Position numbers and translations under genes: made by a program. From Phytohabitans rumicis (GTDB lineage Bacteria; Actinomycetota; Actinomycetes; Mycobacteriales; Micromonosporaceae), in NCBI RefSeq assembly GCF_011764445.1, contig NZ_BLPG01000001.1:7767001-7831000 (forward strand): a stretch of 64,000 bases of DNA, given 5' to 3'. Every line of letters starts with the position of its first letter. Position 1 is the first letter of the stretch. The notes beneath the pieces are model-generated. The model saw nothing but the letters and a program-made list of their open reading frames with translations, was not told the DNA's origin and made no database searches. Below, one piece after another: positions 37,813 to 46,953 of this stretch.

Positions 37813-37836
37813 TTGTCAACAATTGTGAAGACAATC
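37813..37836. promoter_or_regulatory. Probable GntR operator in the divergent region
   Basis: AT-rich dyad attgtc-N12-gacaat with an inner palindrome acaattgt (37820-37827). It lies 57 bp upstream of the binding-protein start and 36 bp upstream of the tautomerase start, in otherwise GC-rich DNA. Its position suits control of both operons by the linked FCD-type GntR regulator. Confidence 0.55.
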
Positions 37837-37871
37837 TTGACCACGATCTTCATGTGCCGTACACAGGACGG

Positions 37872-38932
37872 GTGAGCTACGACGTCGACGGGGTGCGCTG
37901 CATGCAGATGCGCGGCGGCAGCTCCAAGGGGCGTACTTCCTGCGGGACGACCTGCCCGCCGACCCGGCCGAGCGGGACGACCTCCTGCTGCGGATCATGG
38001 GCTCCCCGGACGAGCGGCAGGTCGACGGCCTCGGCGGCGGGCACCCGCTGACCAGCAAGGTCGCCGTGATCGCGCCGTCCGCGGTCGGACCGGCCGACGT
38101 GGACTACCTCTTCCTGCAGGTCGTGCCCGATCGCGCGCTCGTCACCGACGCCCAGACCTGCGGAAACCTGCTCGCCGGCGTCGGGCCGTTCGCCATCGAG
38201 CGCGGCCTGGTGCCGGCGTCCGGCGAGACGACCGACGTGCGCATCCGGGTCCTCAACCCCACCGTGAGCCTCGCGAACGCCAGGGTGCGCACCCCCGGCG
38301 GGCGGGTGCGCTACGACGGCCGGACCGTCATGGCCGGCACCCCGTTCCCCGCCGCGCCGATCGACCTGACGTTCCCCGGCGACGACCGGCCGGTGTTCCC
38401 GACCGGGCGGCTGGTCGACCAGTTCGCCGGCGTCCAGGTCACCTGCGTCGACGCCGGCATGCCGGTGCTGCTCGTCCGCGCCACCGACCTCGGCGTCGAC
38501 GGCGCCGAGCCGCCGGAGGCGCTGGAGGGCGACACCGCGCTGCGCTCCACAGTGGAGGCGATCCGCCGGGAGGCCGGCCCGGCGATGAGGCTGGGCGACG
38601 TGCGGGACATGACCGTACCGAAGATCACCATCGTGTCACCGCCGCGGTTGGGCGGCACCGTCACCACCCGCACGTTCATCCCGCACCGCGTGCACGCGGC
38701 CATCGGCGTGTTCGGCGCGGTCTCGGTCGCCGCCGCGGTGCGGGCGCCCGGCACCGTCGCCAACCCCGCCACGCCCGCCGGCCCCGAGGTCCGCATCGAA
38801 CACCCGAGCGGTTCGTTCGACGTCACCGTCGAGCTCGACGGCGATGGCGCGGCGACCCGGATCCGCAGCAGCACCGTCGTGCGTACCGCCCGCAAGTTGT
38901 CCGACGGCCTCGTGTGGCCGCGCAGTGTCTGA
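37872..38932 (+). CDS. 4-oxalomesaconate tautomerase-like PrpF family protein (apparent frameshift)
   Basis: About 353 residues after correction. The family start motif MRGGSSKG is in one frame. The next frame continues with DDLPADPAERD, then QVDGLGGGHPLTSKVAVIAPS. One G missing from the run at 37928-37931 would restore the protein. PrpF-like proteins are cofactor-free isomerases; GalD-type members interconvert 4-oxalomesaconate tautomers in gallate or protocatechuate meta-cleavage. GTG 37872 is preceded by aggacgg. The next gene, an extradiol dioxygenase 22 bp downstream, supports an aromatic catabolism role. Confidence 0.8.
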
Positions 38933-38954
38933 GCCAACCCAGGAAGGCAACGGA

Positions 38955-39926
38955 ATGACGCACGACCCGGACGCCCGCCGCGACATCGCCCATGTCGGCC
39001 CGATCGAGCTGTACACGCCGGTACTGGAGGCGTCCCGCGACTTCTTCGTCCAGCAGATGGGGCTGCGCGAGGTGCACAGCGACGGCGACTCGGTGTACCT
39101 GCACACCTGGGACGACTACCAGTCGTGGACGGTGCGCCTGGTGCGGCGCGACACGGCCGGCATCGGTCGTACCTATCTGCGCGCCGCCAGCCCGCAGGCC
39201 GTCGCCCGGCTCACCGCCGCGATCGACGCCGCGCGTCTCGGCACCGGCGTGGTCACCGACGTGCACAACCTCGGCCCGGTACACATGTTCCGCGACCCGG
39301 ACGGCCACGAGTTGGGCCTGTACTGGGACGTCGAGTGGTACCGGGCCGACGACACCGACCGGCCGGCGCTGAAGAACCAGGCGGCGGCATACCCCGGCCG
39401 CGGCGCCAACCTGCGGCGCCTGGACCACGTCAACTACCTGACCGCCGACGTCCCGGCCACCTCGGCGTTCCTGCGCGACGTGCTGCACGCGCGGTGCACC
39501 GAGCAGATCGTCAAGGACGACGGCAGCCCGCAGGCCATCTGGTACTCCGTCGGCAACAAGACCTACGACCTGGTGTACACAGAGGACTGGACCGGCAGCC
39601 GCGGCCGGCTGCACCACGTCGCGTTCGCGACGGACACCCGCGAGGAGATCCTCCGGGCCGCCGACGTCTGCCTCGACGCCGGCGTCCACATCGAGACCGG
39701 CCCGCACAAGCACGCCATCCAGCAGACCTTTTTCCTGTACGTGTGGGAGCCCGGCGGCAACCGCATCGAGCTCTGCAACGCGGGAGCCCGGCTCATCCTC
39801 GCCCCGGACTGGAAGACGATCAGCTGGACCCGCGAGGAACGCGCCAAGGGACAGGCGTGGGGCCTGAAGACCATCGACACCTTCCACACCCACGGCACCC
39901 CCGTCGTGCCGGCGCCGGCCGACTGA
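38955..39926 (+). CDS. VOC-family extradiol ring-cleavage dioxygenase
   Basis: This 323-residue protein has two vicinal-oxygen-chelate modules. The C-terminal module carries the metal triad in LDHVNYLT (about residue 157), LHHVAFAT (about 220) and NRIELCNAG (about 271), matching type I extradiol enzymes such as catechol 2,3-dioxygenases. It would cleave a catechol beside the hydroxyl groups using Fe2+ or Mn2+ and oxygen. ATG 38955 follows aggaaggcaacgg. It is co-transcribed with the tautomerase-like gene; no hydrolase or aldolase of the lower pathway is nearby, so the full route must involve distant genes. Confidence 0.92.
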   Translation: MTHDPDARRDIAHVGPIELYTPVLEASRDFFVQQMGLREVHSDGDSVYLHTWDDYQSWTVRLVRRDTAGIGRTYLRAASPQAVARLTAAIDAARLGTGVVTDVHNLGPVHMFRDPDGHELGLYWDVEWYRADDTDRPALKNQAAAYPGRGANLRRLDHVNYLTADVPATSAFLRDVLHARCTEQIVKDDGSPQAIWYSVGNKTYDLVYTEDWTGSRGRLHHVAFATDTREEILRAADVCLDAGVHIETGPHKHAIQQTFFLYVWEPGGNRIELCNAGARLILAPDWKTISWTREERAKGQAWGLKTIDTFHTHGTPVVPAPAD

Positions 39927-39941
39927 GGCGGGACAAGGCTG

Positions 39942-40570
39942 TCAGAATCCGATGGCCTCGCGGAGCAGCAGGACGGTGCCGCGCCCGGGGTGCGGCTCCG
40001 CGTTGAGGACGAGCAGGCGGTTGACGGCGCTGGGCTGCCCGTAGGCGACCTGTGCGCGGGCGCTCTCCAGCGGGAGGGCGTGGTCTTCGACGCGGCGCAG
40101 CGCGGTGCCCAGGTCGGGTACGACCTTCTGCGCCCCGACGATCCAGATCGCCCGGGCGGCGCCGCCGGCGTTGGCGGGTAGTTGGCTCCCGCTGGCCGAG
40201 GCGAGCACGAGGGAGCCGGTTTCGGTGAGGGCGGCGACGCTGCCGATGACGACGTCGGGGCTGGCGAGCAGCCGCCGGATCTCGTCGGCCTGGGCGGCGC
40301 GGTCCATGGCCAGCAGGCGCGGCTTGAGCGCCTGGTACCGCCCGCCGGTGTTGATGTCCGCCTCGATGCCGGACAGGCGCAGGGTCTCACTGGCCGCGGT
40401 GAAGACGCTGGCGCCTTCGGGATCAGGTCCTTGACCCGGGTACGCGCGTCGGCGGCGCCGTCGAGGATTTCGACGGTGAAACCGTGTGCGGTCAGCGCGG
40501 TGGCCGCCCGCTCCAGGCGCTGCGCGGGCGCCGGGTCGGCGAAGAGTGTTGCCGGGACCGAGGTGGTCAT
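39942..40570 (-). CDS. LUD domain protein (LutC-like, apparent frameshift)
   Basis: About 209 residues after correction. The first 50 codons from ATG 40570 end RTRVKDLIP in one frame. The next frame continues GASVFTAASETLRLSGIEAD, then PDVVIGSVAALTETGSLVLA. These are LUD-domain landmarks, including the TETGS segment. One base missing near 40411-40421 would fuse them. LUD proteins relate to the LutB/LutC lactate-utilisation system, but stand-alone members have unknown roles. ATG 40570 follows tggaggcacc. It is convergent with the dioxygenase gene and divergent from the second SigJ gene. Confidence 0.8.
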
Positions 40571-40716
40571 GGTGCCTCCAAGGCTGGTCGGGTTCGTCCA
40601 CGCAGTACGACGACGCGACCCCTGGGAATGTCAGGCGACGGTGCCCACGTCACAGTTCGGCGTGGTATTTCGTCGGACTGGTGAGGGCAGATGTGACCGA
40701 GAGGCTGGCGGCATCC

Positions 40717-41622
40717 ATGACCGATCCCGGGCTGAGCGCGATCATGAGCGAGCGGCGTCACCTGATCAATCTCGCGTACCGCCTGCTCGGCTCCCTGGCC
40801 GAGGCCGAGGACGCCGTGCAAGAGACCTACGCCCGCTGGTACGCCATGTCCCGGCAGCAGCAGGACGCGGTAGAGCACCCCGGCGCCTGGCTGACCACGG
40901 TCGCGAGCCGCGTCTGCCTCGACCTGCTCGGCTCGGCACGGGCGAGGCGGGAGCGCTACGTGGGCGAATGGATCCCCGAGCCGCTGCCCGAACCCACGGA
41001 GTGGGTCGGCGCCGCGATCGACCCGGCCGACCGGGTCACCCTCGACGAGTCGGTCAACATGGCCTTCCTCGTCGTACTCGAATCGATGACCCCAGCCGAA
41101 CGTGTCGCGTTCATCCTGCACGACGTCTTCCGGTACCCGTTCGCCGAGATCTCCGAGATCACCGGCCGTACGCCGGCGGCCTGCCGCCAGCTGGCCTCCT
41201 CGGCCCGGCACCGCGTCCGCGCGTCGCAGGCTCCGGTGGCCCCGACGGCCCGGCAGGCGGGCATCGTCCGGGACTTCAAACGGGCCTGGGAAGCCAAGGA
41301 CATCGATGCCCTCATCGGCCTGCTCGACCCCGACGCCACGGCGATCGGCGACGGTGGCGGCGTGGCCACCGCCGAGCCGCGCCCGATCGAAGGCGGCGAG
41401 CGGATCGCGCGCTACCTGGTCGACCTCGCCGGCCGGGCGCCCAGCAACCTGGCCTTCCTGGCGCGGACGGTCAACGGCCAGCCCGGTCTGGTGGCCCAGT
41501 ACGACGGCGTCACCGTGGCGGTGTACGCGTTCGAGGTCGCGGACGACCGGATCACGCACATCTGGGCGACCCCCAACCCCGAGAAGCTCCGTCCTTGGAC
41601 GGAGCCTCTCGGGAACGGGTAG
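40717..41622 (+). CDS. SigJ/ECF41-type sigma factor with SnoaL-like C-terminal domain
   Basis: This 301-residue protein has region 2 (LINLAYRLLGSLAEAEDAVQ), region 4 (MTPAERVAFILHDVFRYPFAEISEITG) and a C-terminal SnoaL-like domain. The linker motif (EWIPEPLPEP), DGGG (in GDGGGVATAE) and NPEKL are all close to the canonical ECF41 motifs, unlike the SigJ at 25638. I chose ATG 40717 because family members start a few residues before the conserved RRHLxNLAYR. GTG 40681 and GTG 40693 are in-frame alternatives. Its partner gene is unclear; the divergent LUD gene is the nearest. Confidence 0.92.
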   Translation: MTDPGLSAIMSERRHLINLAYRLLGSLAEAEDAVQETYARWYAMSRQQQDAVEHPGAWLTTVASRVCLDLLGSARARRERYVGEWIPEPLPEPTEWVGAAIDPADRVTLDESVNMAFLVVLESMTPAERVAFILHDVFRYPFAEISEITGRTPAACRQLASSARHRVRASQAPVAPTARQAGIVRDFKRAWEAKDIDALIGLLDPDATAIGDGGGVATAEPRPIEGGERIARYLVDLAGRAPSNLAFLARTVNGQPGLVAQYDGVTVAVYAFEVADDRITHIWATPNPEKLRPWTEPLGNG

Positions 41623-41623
41623 G

Positions 41624-41880
41624 TCATTCGGGTAGTAGACCATCAGTGTGATGATCTTGGTGTCGTAGTAGTCGGTGGTGCAGTAGTAGTCGACATACAT
41701 GATGTTCAGCCCGGCATTGCCTTTGGCGTAGCAGTCGGCCCAGGTGAGGTGATGGCCGTGCGGTTGCGGCGCGTCGGCCTGAGCGGGCTGTGCGGAGCTG
41801 GCCACGGTGGCGGAGGCCAGCAGCAGGCCGGTGGCGACGGCGGCCACCACCCGGCGGATCCGCGAGATCGGCTTGTGCAT
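41624..41880 (-). CDS. Small secreted protein of unknown function (probable 3' frameshift)
   Basis: The N terminus is a clear Sec signal peptide (VVAAVATGLLLASATVASSA, cleavage near QPAQA). The mature peptide of about 50 residues (HLTWADCYAKGNAGLNIMYV, then YYCTTDYYDTKIITLMVYYP) has two Cys residues and many Tyr residues. As read, the frame continues antisense through the sigJ gene as Arg-rich text. One base missing from the ggg at 41630-41632 would give a stop codon at 41624, two bases from the sigJ stop. I accept that shorter form. The function is unknown. Confidence 0.6.
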
Positions 41881-41905
41881 CTATGACGTCCCGTCTCTTG
41901 AGGCG

Positions 41906-44461
41906 CTAGATAGTCAGCGTCCAGCTGTTGATGTATCCGACGTCGGCCTGACCCAGGTCCCGTACCCGCAGGGTCCACGTGCCGTTGCGGGCCTCGGACG
42001 CCAGGTTGACGGTGAAGGTCCGGATGAGGTTGTCGCTGTTCGAGCCGGTCCGCTCGCGCAGCAGGTACGCGCTGCCGTCCGGCGCGACCAGCGCGACGTT
42101 CAGGTCGCCGATGTACGGATGTTGGATGTTCACCGCCACCGTGGCGGCTCCCGACGCGTTGCCCGCGCACCCGGTCACCGCGATCGTGCCGTTGCCGGTG
42201 GACATGTCAGGCACGGGCACGTCGGTGTCGTTGGTCCGGCCGCACGACGGCGCGGAGACGCCGCTCAGGTTCAACGACCAGCTGTTGATGTACCCGATGT
42301 CGGGCGGGTTCCAGTCCCGTACCTCGAGCCGCCAGGTGCCGTTGGCGGCCTCGCCGGCGAGGTTGACGGTGTACGTCTGCTTGATGTCGTCCGCGCTCCC
42401 GCCGGTCCCGGCGTGCAGCGTGTACCAGCCGCCGGTCGGTGACCGCAGCACGATGTCGAGGTCCCCGATGTAGGTGTGCACGACGTCCAGCGACACGGAG
42501 CTCGTCGCCGCGGCGTTACCCGTGCATCCCCAGATGGTGATCTCGGCTACCACCTGGCTCAATTCGCGTGTGGGAACGTCGTTGTTGCTCGTCTGCTGGC
42601 AGCCCGGTGGACCGTTCACCGTCAGGACGAACGCCGCCGAGTGGGTGTTGGACGGCGAGGTGCCCACCAGATTGACGGTGTACTTGCCTGGCTCGGTCGA
42701 CGCCGCGGCGCTGAACGTGGCGGTCGTCGAGCCCCCGGCCGGGACCGAGGCGGGACTGTACGAGACGGTCAACCCGGCGGGCGCGCCGGTGGTGGTGAAC
42801 GTGACGGTCTCGGACGACCCGTTGATGACCGCGGTGCTCAACGTCGCGGTGGTCGAGCTGCCCAGGTTCACCGCGCCGGAGGTCGGCGACACCGAGACGG
42901 AGAAGTCGTTGGGCGTCGGGCAGTAGTCGCCGCCGGCGACGTTCACCGCCGTCCAGGCCGCCTGCACCGCCTTGTACTCGGTCGAGCAGTATCCGAACAG
43001 GTCGGTCGCCGCGGACAGGGTGTGGGCGCGCGCGGTGTTGCCGGGGTTCGGGGTGTTCACGTACCTGGTGTCGGAGGTGAAGTACACGTCCAGCGCCCGC
43101 CACCAGATCCGCTCCGCCTTGCTCCGGCCGATGCCGACCACGGCGGGCGCCGAGCCGCAGACCGGCGAGGTGCCGTACGGCGTCGCGCCCGTGCCCTCGG
43201 CCAGGTTGAAGAAGAAGTGGTTGCCCACGCCCGAGGAGTAGTGCACGTCGATGAGGTCGGTGTTCAGGGACCAGCAACTGTGCGAGGCGCCGTCCAGCCT
43301 CGGGTCGTACATGTACCGCACCGGGTCGGCCTCGCCGGTGATCTCCTCGCCCACCTTGTAATCGCCCGGATCACTGGGGTTGGCGGCGTAGAACTCGACC
43401 ATGTTGCCGAAGATGTCGCTGGTCGCCTCGTTGAGGCCGCCGGACTCGCCCATGTAGATCAGCCCACCGGGTACGACGTTCTCGGTGACGCCATGGCCCA
43501 TCTCGTGCCCGGCCACGTCCAGCGCGACCAGCGGGTCGACGTTGCCCGCGCCGCCGCCGTACGTCATCTGGGCGCCGTCCCAGAAGGCGTTGGCGTAGTT
43601 GTTGCCGAAGTGGACCCGCGACGGAACTCCCAGGCCGTCGCCGAAGATTCCGTTGCGGCCGTGCACGTTCTTGAAGTAGTCGAACGTCTTCGCCGCGCCG
43701 TAGTGCGCCTCGACCGCCGCCGACTGGCGGTTGGCTGGCGTGCCGTCGCCCCACACGTTGTCCGCGTCCGGGAACGTCGTGCAGGTCGTCGTGCCGTTGT
43801 TCATGTCGCAGGTGCGGCCGCCGCCGTGCGTCGGGTCGATCATCTGGTACGTCGAGCCGGACAGCGTCGTGTCGACCGTGACCGTGCCGGAGTGCAGGCC
43901 GTGGCCCGTGCCGCCGACGGTGTGGATCTCGTCGAAGGAGCCGATGTACACGCCGCTGAGCGCGTCGCTGATGACGTGCAGCCGGGACGGGGTCTGCCCG
44001 TCCGGCGCCCATCCGGACACCACGGTCTCCCAGGCCAGCCTGCCGCGACCGCTGCTGGCGTCGATGAACAGCTCCGGCTGGCCGGTGCCGGTGGCCTTGC
44101 CCTTGAAGCGGGGCGTGGCGGCCCGGCGTGCCTGCTCCGCCGGGATGCGCGGGGTGGTCCGCAGGCGCAACGGCACCTGCAACCCGGAGGAGGAGCCCGC
44201 GTGAGTGCCGTCCGCCTTGGTGTGGATCACGAAGTCGGCTCCGCGCACCCGCAGGCCACGGTAGGTGCGGGTGTACCGAACGTGCGAGGCGCCGTTGGCG
44301 TCCACCTTTCTGCTGTAGACCGCGTAGTCGTCGTCCGCGGCGGCCCTGATCGCCGGCGGGTAATCGTCCTTGGCCGGTGCCGCCGCGGAGCCCGTGACCG
44401 TGCCGAAGAGCGCGGCGCTCATCAGCACGGTGACTCCCGCCAGCGCGACAGATGCTTTCAT
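41906..44461 (-). CDS. Secreted M4 family neutral metalloprotease with two P/Homo B domains
   Basis: This 851-residue exoprotease has a signal peptide (1-28), an FTP/PepSY-type propeptide (about 30-190) and a thermolysin-like M4 catalytic domain. The latter carries the zinc motif HEMGH near residue 320 and the third ligand in SGGLNEATSD. After the catalytic domain come an Ig-like stretch (SVSVSPTSGAVNLG) and two proprotein-convertase P domains, each ending GYINSWSLNL or GYINSWTLTI. It would digest extracellular protein. ATG 44461 is the start. A LacI-type palindrome 18 bp upstream suggests sugar-linked control. Confidence 0.94.
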   Translation of the reverse strand: MKASVALAGVTVLMSAALFGTVTGSAAAPAKDDYPPAIRAAADDDYAVYSRKVDANGASHVRYTRTYRGLRVRGADFVIHTKADGTHAGSSSGLQVPLRLRTTPRIPAEQARRAATPRFKGKATGTGQPELFIDASSGRGRLAWETVVSGWAPDGQTPSRLHVISDALSGVYIGSFDEIHTVGGTGHGLHSGTVTVDTTLSGSTYQMIDPTHGGGRTCDMNNGTTTCTTFPDADNVWGDGTPANRQSAAVEAHYGAAKTFDYFKNVHGRNGIFGDGLGVPSRVHFGNNYANAFWDGAQMTYGGGAGNVDPLVALDVAGHEMGHGVTENVVPGGLIYMGESGGLNEATSDIFGNMVEFYAANPSDPGDYKVGEEITGEADPVRYMYDPRLDGASHSCWSLNTDLIDVHYSSGVGNHFFFNLAEGTGATPYGTSPVCGSAPAVVGIGRSKAERIWWRALDVYFTSDTRYVNTPNPGNTARAHTLSAATDLFGYCSTEYKAVQAAWTAVNVAGGDYCPTPNDFSVSVSPTSGAVNLGSSTTATLSTAVINGSSETVTFTTTGAPAGLTVSYSPASVPAGGSTTATFSAAASTEPGKYTVNLVGTSPSNTHSAAFVLTVNGPPGCQQTSNNDVPTRELSQVVAEITIWGCTGNAAATSSVSLDVVHTYIGDLDIVLRSPTGGWYTLHAGTGGSADDIKQTYTVNLAGEAANGTWRLEVRDWNPPDIGYINSWSLNLSGVSAPSCGRTNDTDVPVPDMSTGNGTIAVTGCAGNASGAATVAVNIQHPYIGDLNVALVAPDGSAYLLRERTGSNSDNLIRTFTVNLASEARNGTWTLRVRDLGQADVGYINSWTLTI

Positions 44462-44478
44462 GGAGCCATGTATAGCTA

Positions 44479-44492
44479 GGAAAGCGCTTGCC
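44479..44492 (-). promoter_or_regulatory. LacI-family-type palindrome before the M4 protease
   Basis: The sequence ggaaagcgcttgcc is palindromic except at one position and has the central cg step typical of LacI/GalR operators. It lies 18 bp upstream of the protease ATG, so it could block transcription or initiation. The neighbouring LacI regulator (49301-50311) uses a different-looking site, so the cognate factor is open. Confidence 0.5.
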
Positions 44493-44535
44493 TTGAAGAG
44501 TCAAGGTCTCAAATATGCAAATTTAGCGATATCCG

Positions 44536-46043
44536 TCATCGGTCCGCGCGAAGGCGGATCATGTTCCAGGACAGCGGCGGGAGCACCACGCTCGCGTACC
44601 CGTCGGTGACCTTGACGTCCGCCAACCGGCGGGGACCGCCCGGTCCGGCCGCGCCGCGCTGTTGGTGGCGTCGGGGTCCTCGTCGTACATCGCGACGTGC
44701 TCGCCGACCGCGAGGCCGCGGCAGGCCCGCAGGTCGACATCGACGGACAGCGGCTGGTGTTGGTGGCGGTTCACCGCGAACAGCACGACGGCGCCGGCCT
44801 CCTCGTCGATGACCGCCGTGGCGTCGAGCGTCGGCACCTCGCCCAGCCATGAGGTCTCGTGCGTCGGACCGGTGGGTTCGACGCGCAGCACCGTGCCGCG
44901 GGCGTACCGGGAGGTCAGCGCGAACGGATGGTAGATCGACTGCCGCCACGCCGGCCCGCCCGGCTCGGTGCGGATCGGCGCGATGACGTTGACGAGCTGC
45001 GCCAGGCACGCGATCTTGACCCGGTCGGCGTGGCGGAGCAGCGAAATGAGCAGGCTGCCCACGACGACCGCGTCCACAATGGAGTACGTGTCCTCGATGA
45101 GGCGCGGCGCCTGCTCCCAGTCCAGGCTGCCCTCGCCGGCGAACTTGCTCTGATACCACACGTTCCACTCGTCGACCGAGACGTGGATGCGCTTGCGGTG
45201 CCGGCCGACGGCCCGGGCGTGGTCGCAGGTGGCCACCGCCGCCTCGATGAACCGGTCCAGGTTGACCCCGCTGGCCAGGAAGCTGTCCCGGTCGGCGCCG
45301 CGCTGCTCGTAGTAGGTGTGGATGGAGATGTAGTCGACGAGGTCGTACGTCTCCTCCAGGACGGTGGCCTCCCACGTGCCGAGGGTGGGCATCCGGCTGT
45401 GCGAGCTGCCACCCGCGGCGAGTTCGATGCTGGGGTCCACGCGGCGCATCGCCTTGGCCGTTTCGGCGGCCAACTGGGCGTACTCCCGGGCGGTCTTGTG
45501 GCCGATCTGCCAGGGCCCGTCCAGCTCGTTGCCGAGGCACCACAGCTTGATGCCGTGCGGGTCGGCGCTGCCGTTGCTCCGGCGCAGATCCGACCAGTAC
45601 GTGCCGCCGGGATGGTTGCAGTACTCCAGCAGGGCGCGTGCCGCGTCGACGCCTCGGGTGCCCAGGTTGAGCGCCATCATCGGCGCGCTGCCCACGCCGC
45701 GGGACCAGGCTGCGAACTCGTCGATCCCCACCTGGTTGGTTTCGATCGAGCGCCAGGCCAGGTCGAGCCTGGTCGGCCGCTGGTCCCGCGGGCCGATGCC
45801 GTCTTCCCAGTCGTAGCCGGACACGAAGTTGCCGCCGGGATAGCGCAGCACCGGCACGCCGAGCCCGCGCACCAGATCCGCGACGTCGCGCCGGAACCCG
45901 GCGGCGTCGGCGGTCGGGTGGTCGGGCTCGTAGATGCCGGTGTACACGCATCGGCCCATGTGCTCCACAAAGGACCCGTAGAGCCGCGGATCGACGGCGG
46001 CGATCCGGAACGCGGGATCGACGGTCAGCGAGGCCACAAGCAT
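44536..46043 (-). CDS. Alpha-L-arabinofuranosidase, GH51 family (apparent 3' frameshift)
   Basis: About 500 residues. It has the GH51 pattern: VDPRLYGSFVEHMGRCVYTG start, acid/base Glu in CLGNELDG, nucleophile Glu in SVDEWNVWY, and a C-terminal beta-sandwich. No signal peptide is present, so it acts in the cytoplasm on imported arabino-oligosaccharides, releasing arabinose. ATG 46043 lies 7 bp after the permease stop codon. One base appears missing at 44631-44634; the next frame supplies the expected ending (DVKVTDGYASVVLPPLSW, then MIRL) and stops at 44536. Only about 30 terminal residues are affected. Confidence 0.93.
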
Positions 46044-46050
46044 GAACCAT

Positions 46051-46950
46051 CTACCCCTTCAGTCCGGTGCCGGCGACACCCTCGACGATGCGGCGTTGGA
46101 AGAGCAGGAAGACGAACACCAACGGGATCGCGCCGAGCAGCGCCGAGGCCATCGTGTCGGCGTACCGGATGCCGTAGGTGCCCTGCACGGTGGCCAGGCC
46201 CACCGGGATCGTCATCAGCTTCGGGTTGGTGAGCACCAGCAGCGGCCACAGCAGGTTGTTCCACGTCCACACGAAGCTGAAGATGGCGACGGCCGACACG
46301 ACCGGCCGGGCCAGTGGCATGACGATCTGACGGTACGTCCGGAAGAACCCGGCGCCGTCGATGCGCGCGGCCTCGTCGAGGTCGCGCGGGAGGGCATCGA
46401 AGAACTGCTTGAAGATGAACACCGCGATGGCGGTGGGGATCTGCGGCAGGATCACCGCCCAGTAGGTGTTGAGCAGGTTGACGCTGCCGAACTCCCGGAA
46501 CTGCGGCACGACCAGCACCTGGTTGGGGATCATGATGCCGATGAGGATGAACCAGAAGAACGCCTGGCGGAAACGGAAGCGCAGGCGGGACAGGGCGAAC
46601 CCGGCCAGGCTCGCGGTGAGCACGGTGAAGACCGCGGCGAGCGCCGAGGTGATGAAGCTCGCGGCGTACCAGTTGAGGATGTCGCCCTGCGCCAGCAGGG
46701 TGCGGAACGATTCGAGGGTCGGGTTGTCGATGGCCCAGGTGGTCCGGGTGGTTTCCGCGTTGGGCTTCAGCGCGGTGTCCAGTGCCCAGGCCAGCGGCAC
46801 CAGCCACAGCAGCGCGAACGCGATGAGGACGCCGATGCAGATCCGGTTGAACAGGCGGACCCGGCGGTCGATCGAGATGGCCAGCGGCGACTGCTCGGCG
46901 CGGCGGGGGAGATCGCGGTCGACCTCACGCGTGGGGGCCAGGGTAGCCAC
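46051..46950 (-). CDS. Carbohydrate ABC transporter permease, MalG/AraQ type
   Basis: This 299-residue permease has six predicted transmembrane helices and the EAA loop LDEAARIDGAGFFRTYRQIVMP. A charged N-terminal stretch of about 35 residues precedes the first helix. It partners the upstream permease, whose stop codon lies 3 bp away. Context (GH51, binding protein, LacI) suggests arabinan-derived oligosaccharides. No ATPase gene is present, as usual for systems sharing MsmK. Confidence 0.93.
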   Translation of the reverse strand: MATLAPTREVDRDLPRRAEQSPLAISIDRRVRLFNRICIGVLIAFALLWLVPLAWALDTALKPNAETTRTTWAIDNPTLESFRTLLAQGDILNWYAASFITSALAAVFTVLTASLAGFALSRLRFRFRQAFFWFILIGIMIPNQVLVVPQFREFGSVNLLNTYWAVILPQIPTAIAVFIFKQFFDALPRDLDEAARIDGAGFFRTYRQIVMPLARPVVSAVAIFSFVWTWNNLLWPLLVLTNPKLMTIPVGLATVQGTYGIRYADTMASALLGAIPLVFVFLLFQRRIVEGVAGTGLKG

Positions 46951-46953
46951 GGG

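Noticed and set aside
44536..46050. Second overlapping gene in the GH51 region
   Set aside because: The alternative frame is Arg-rich shadow except for its last 30 codons, which are better explained as the displaced GH51 C terminus.
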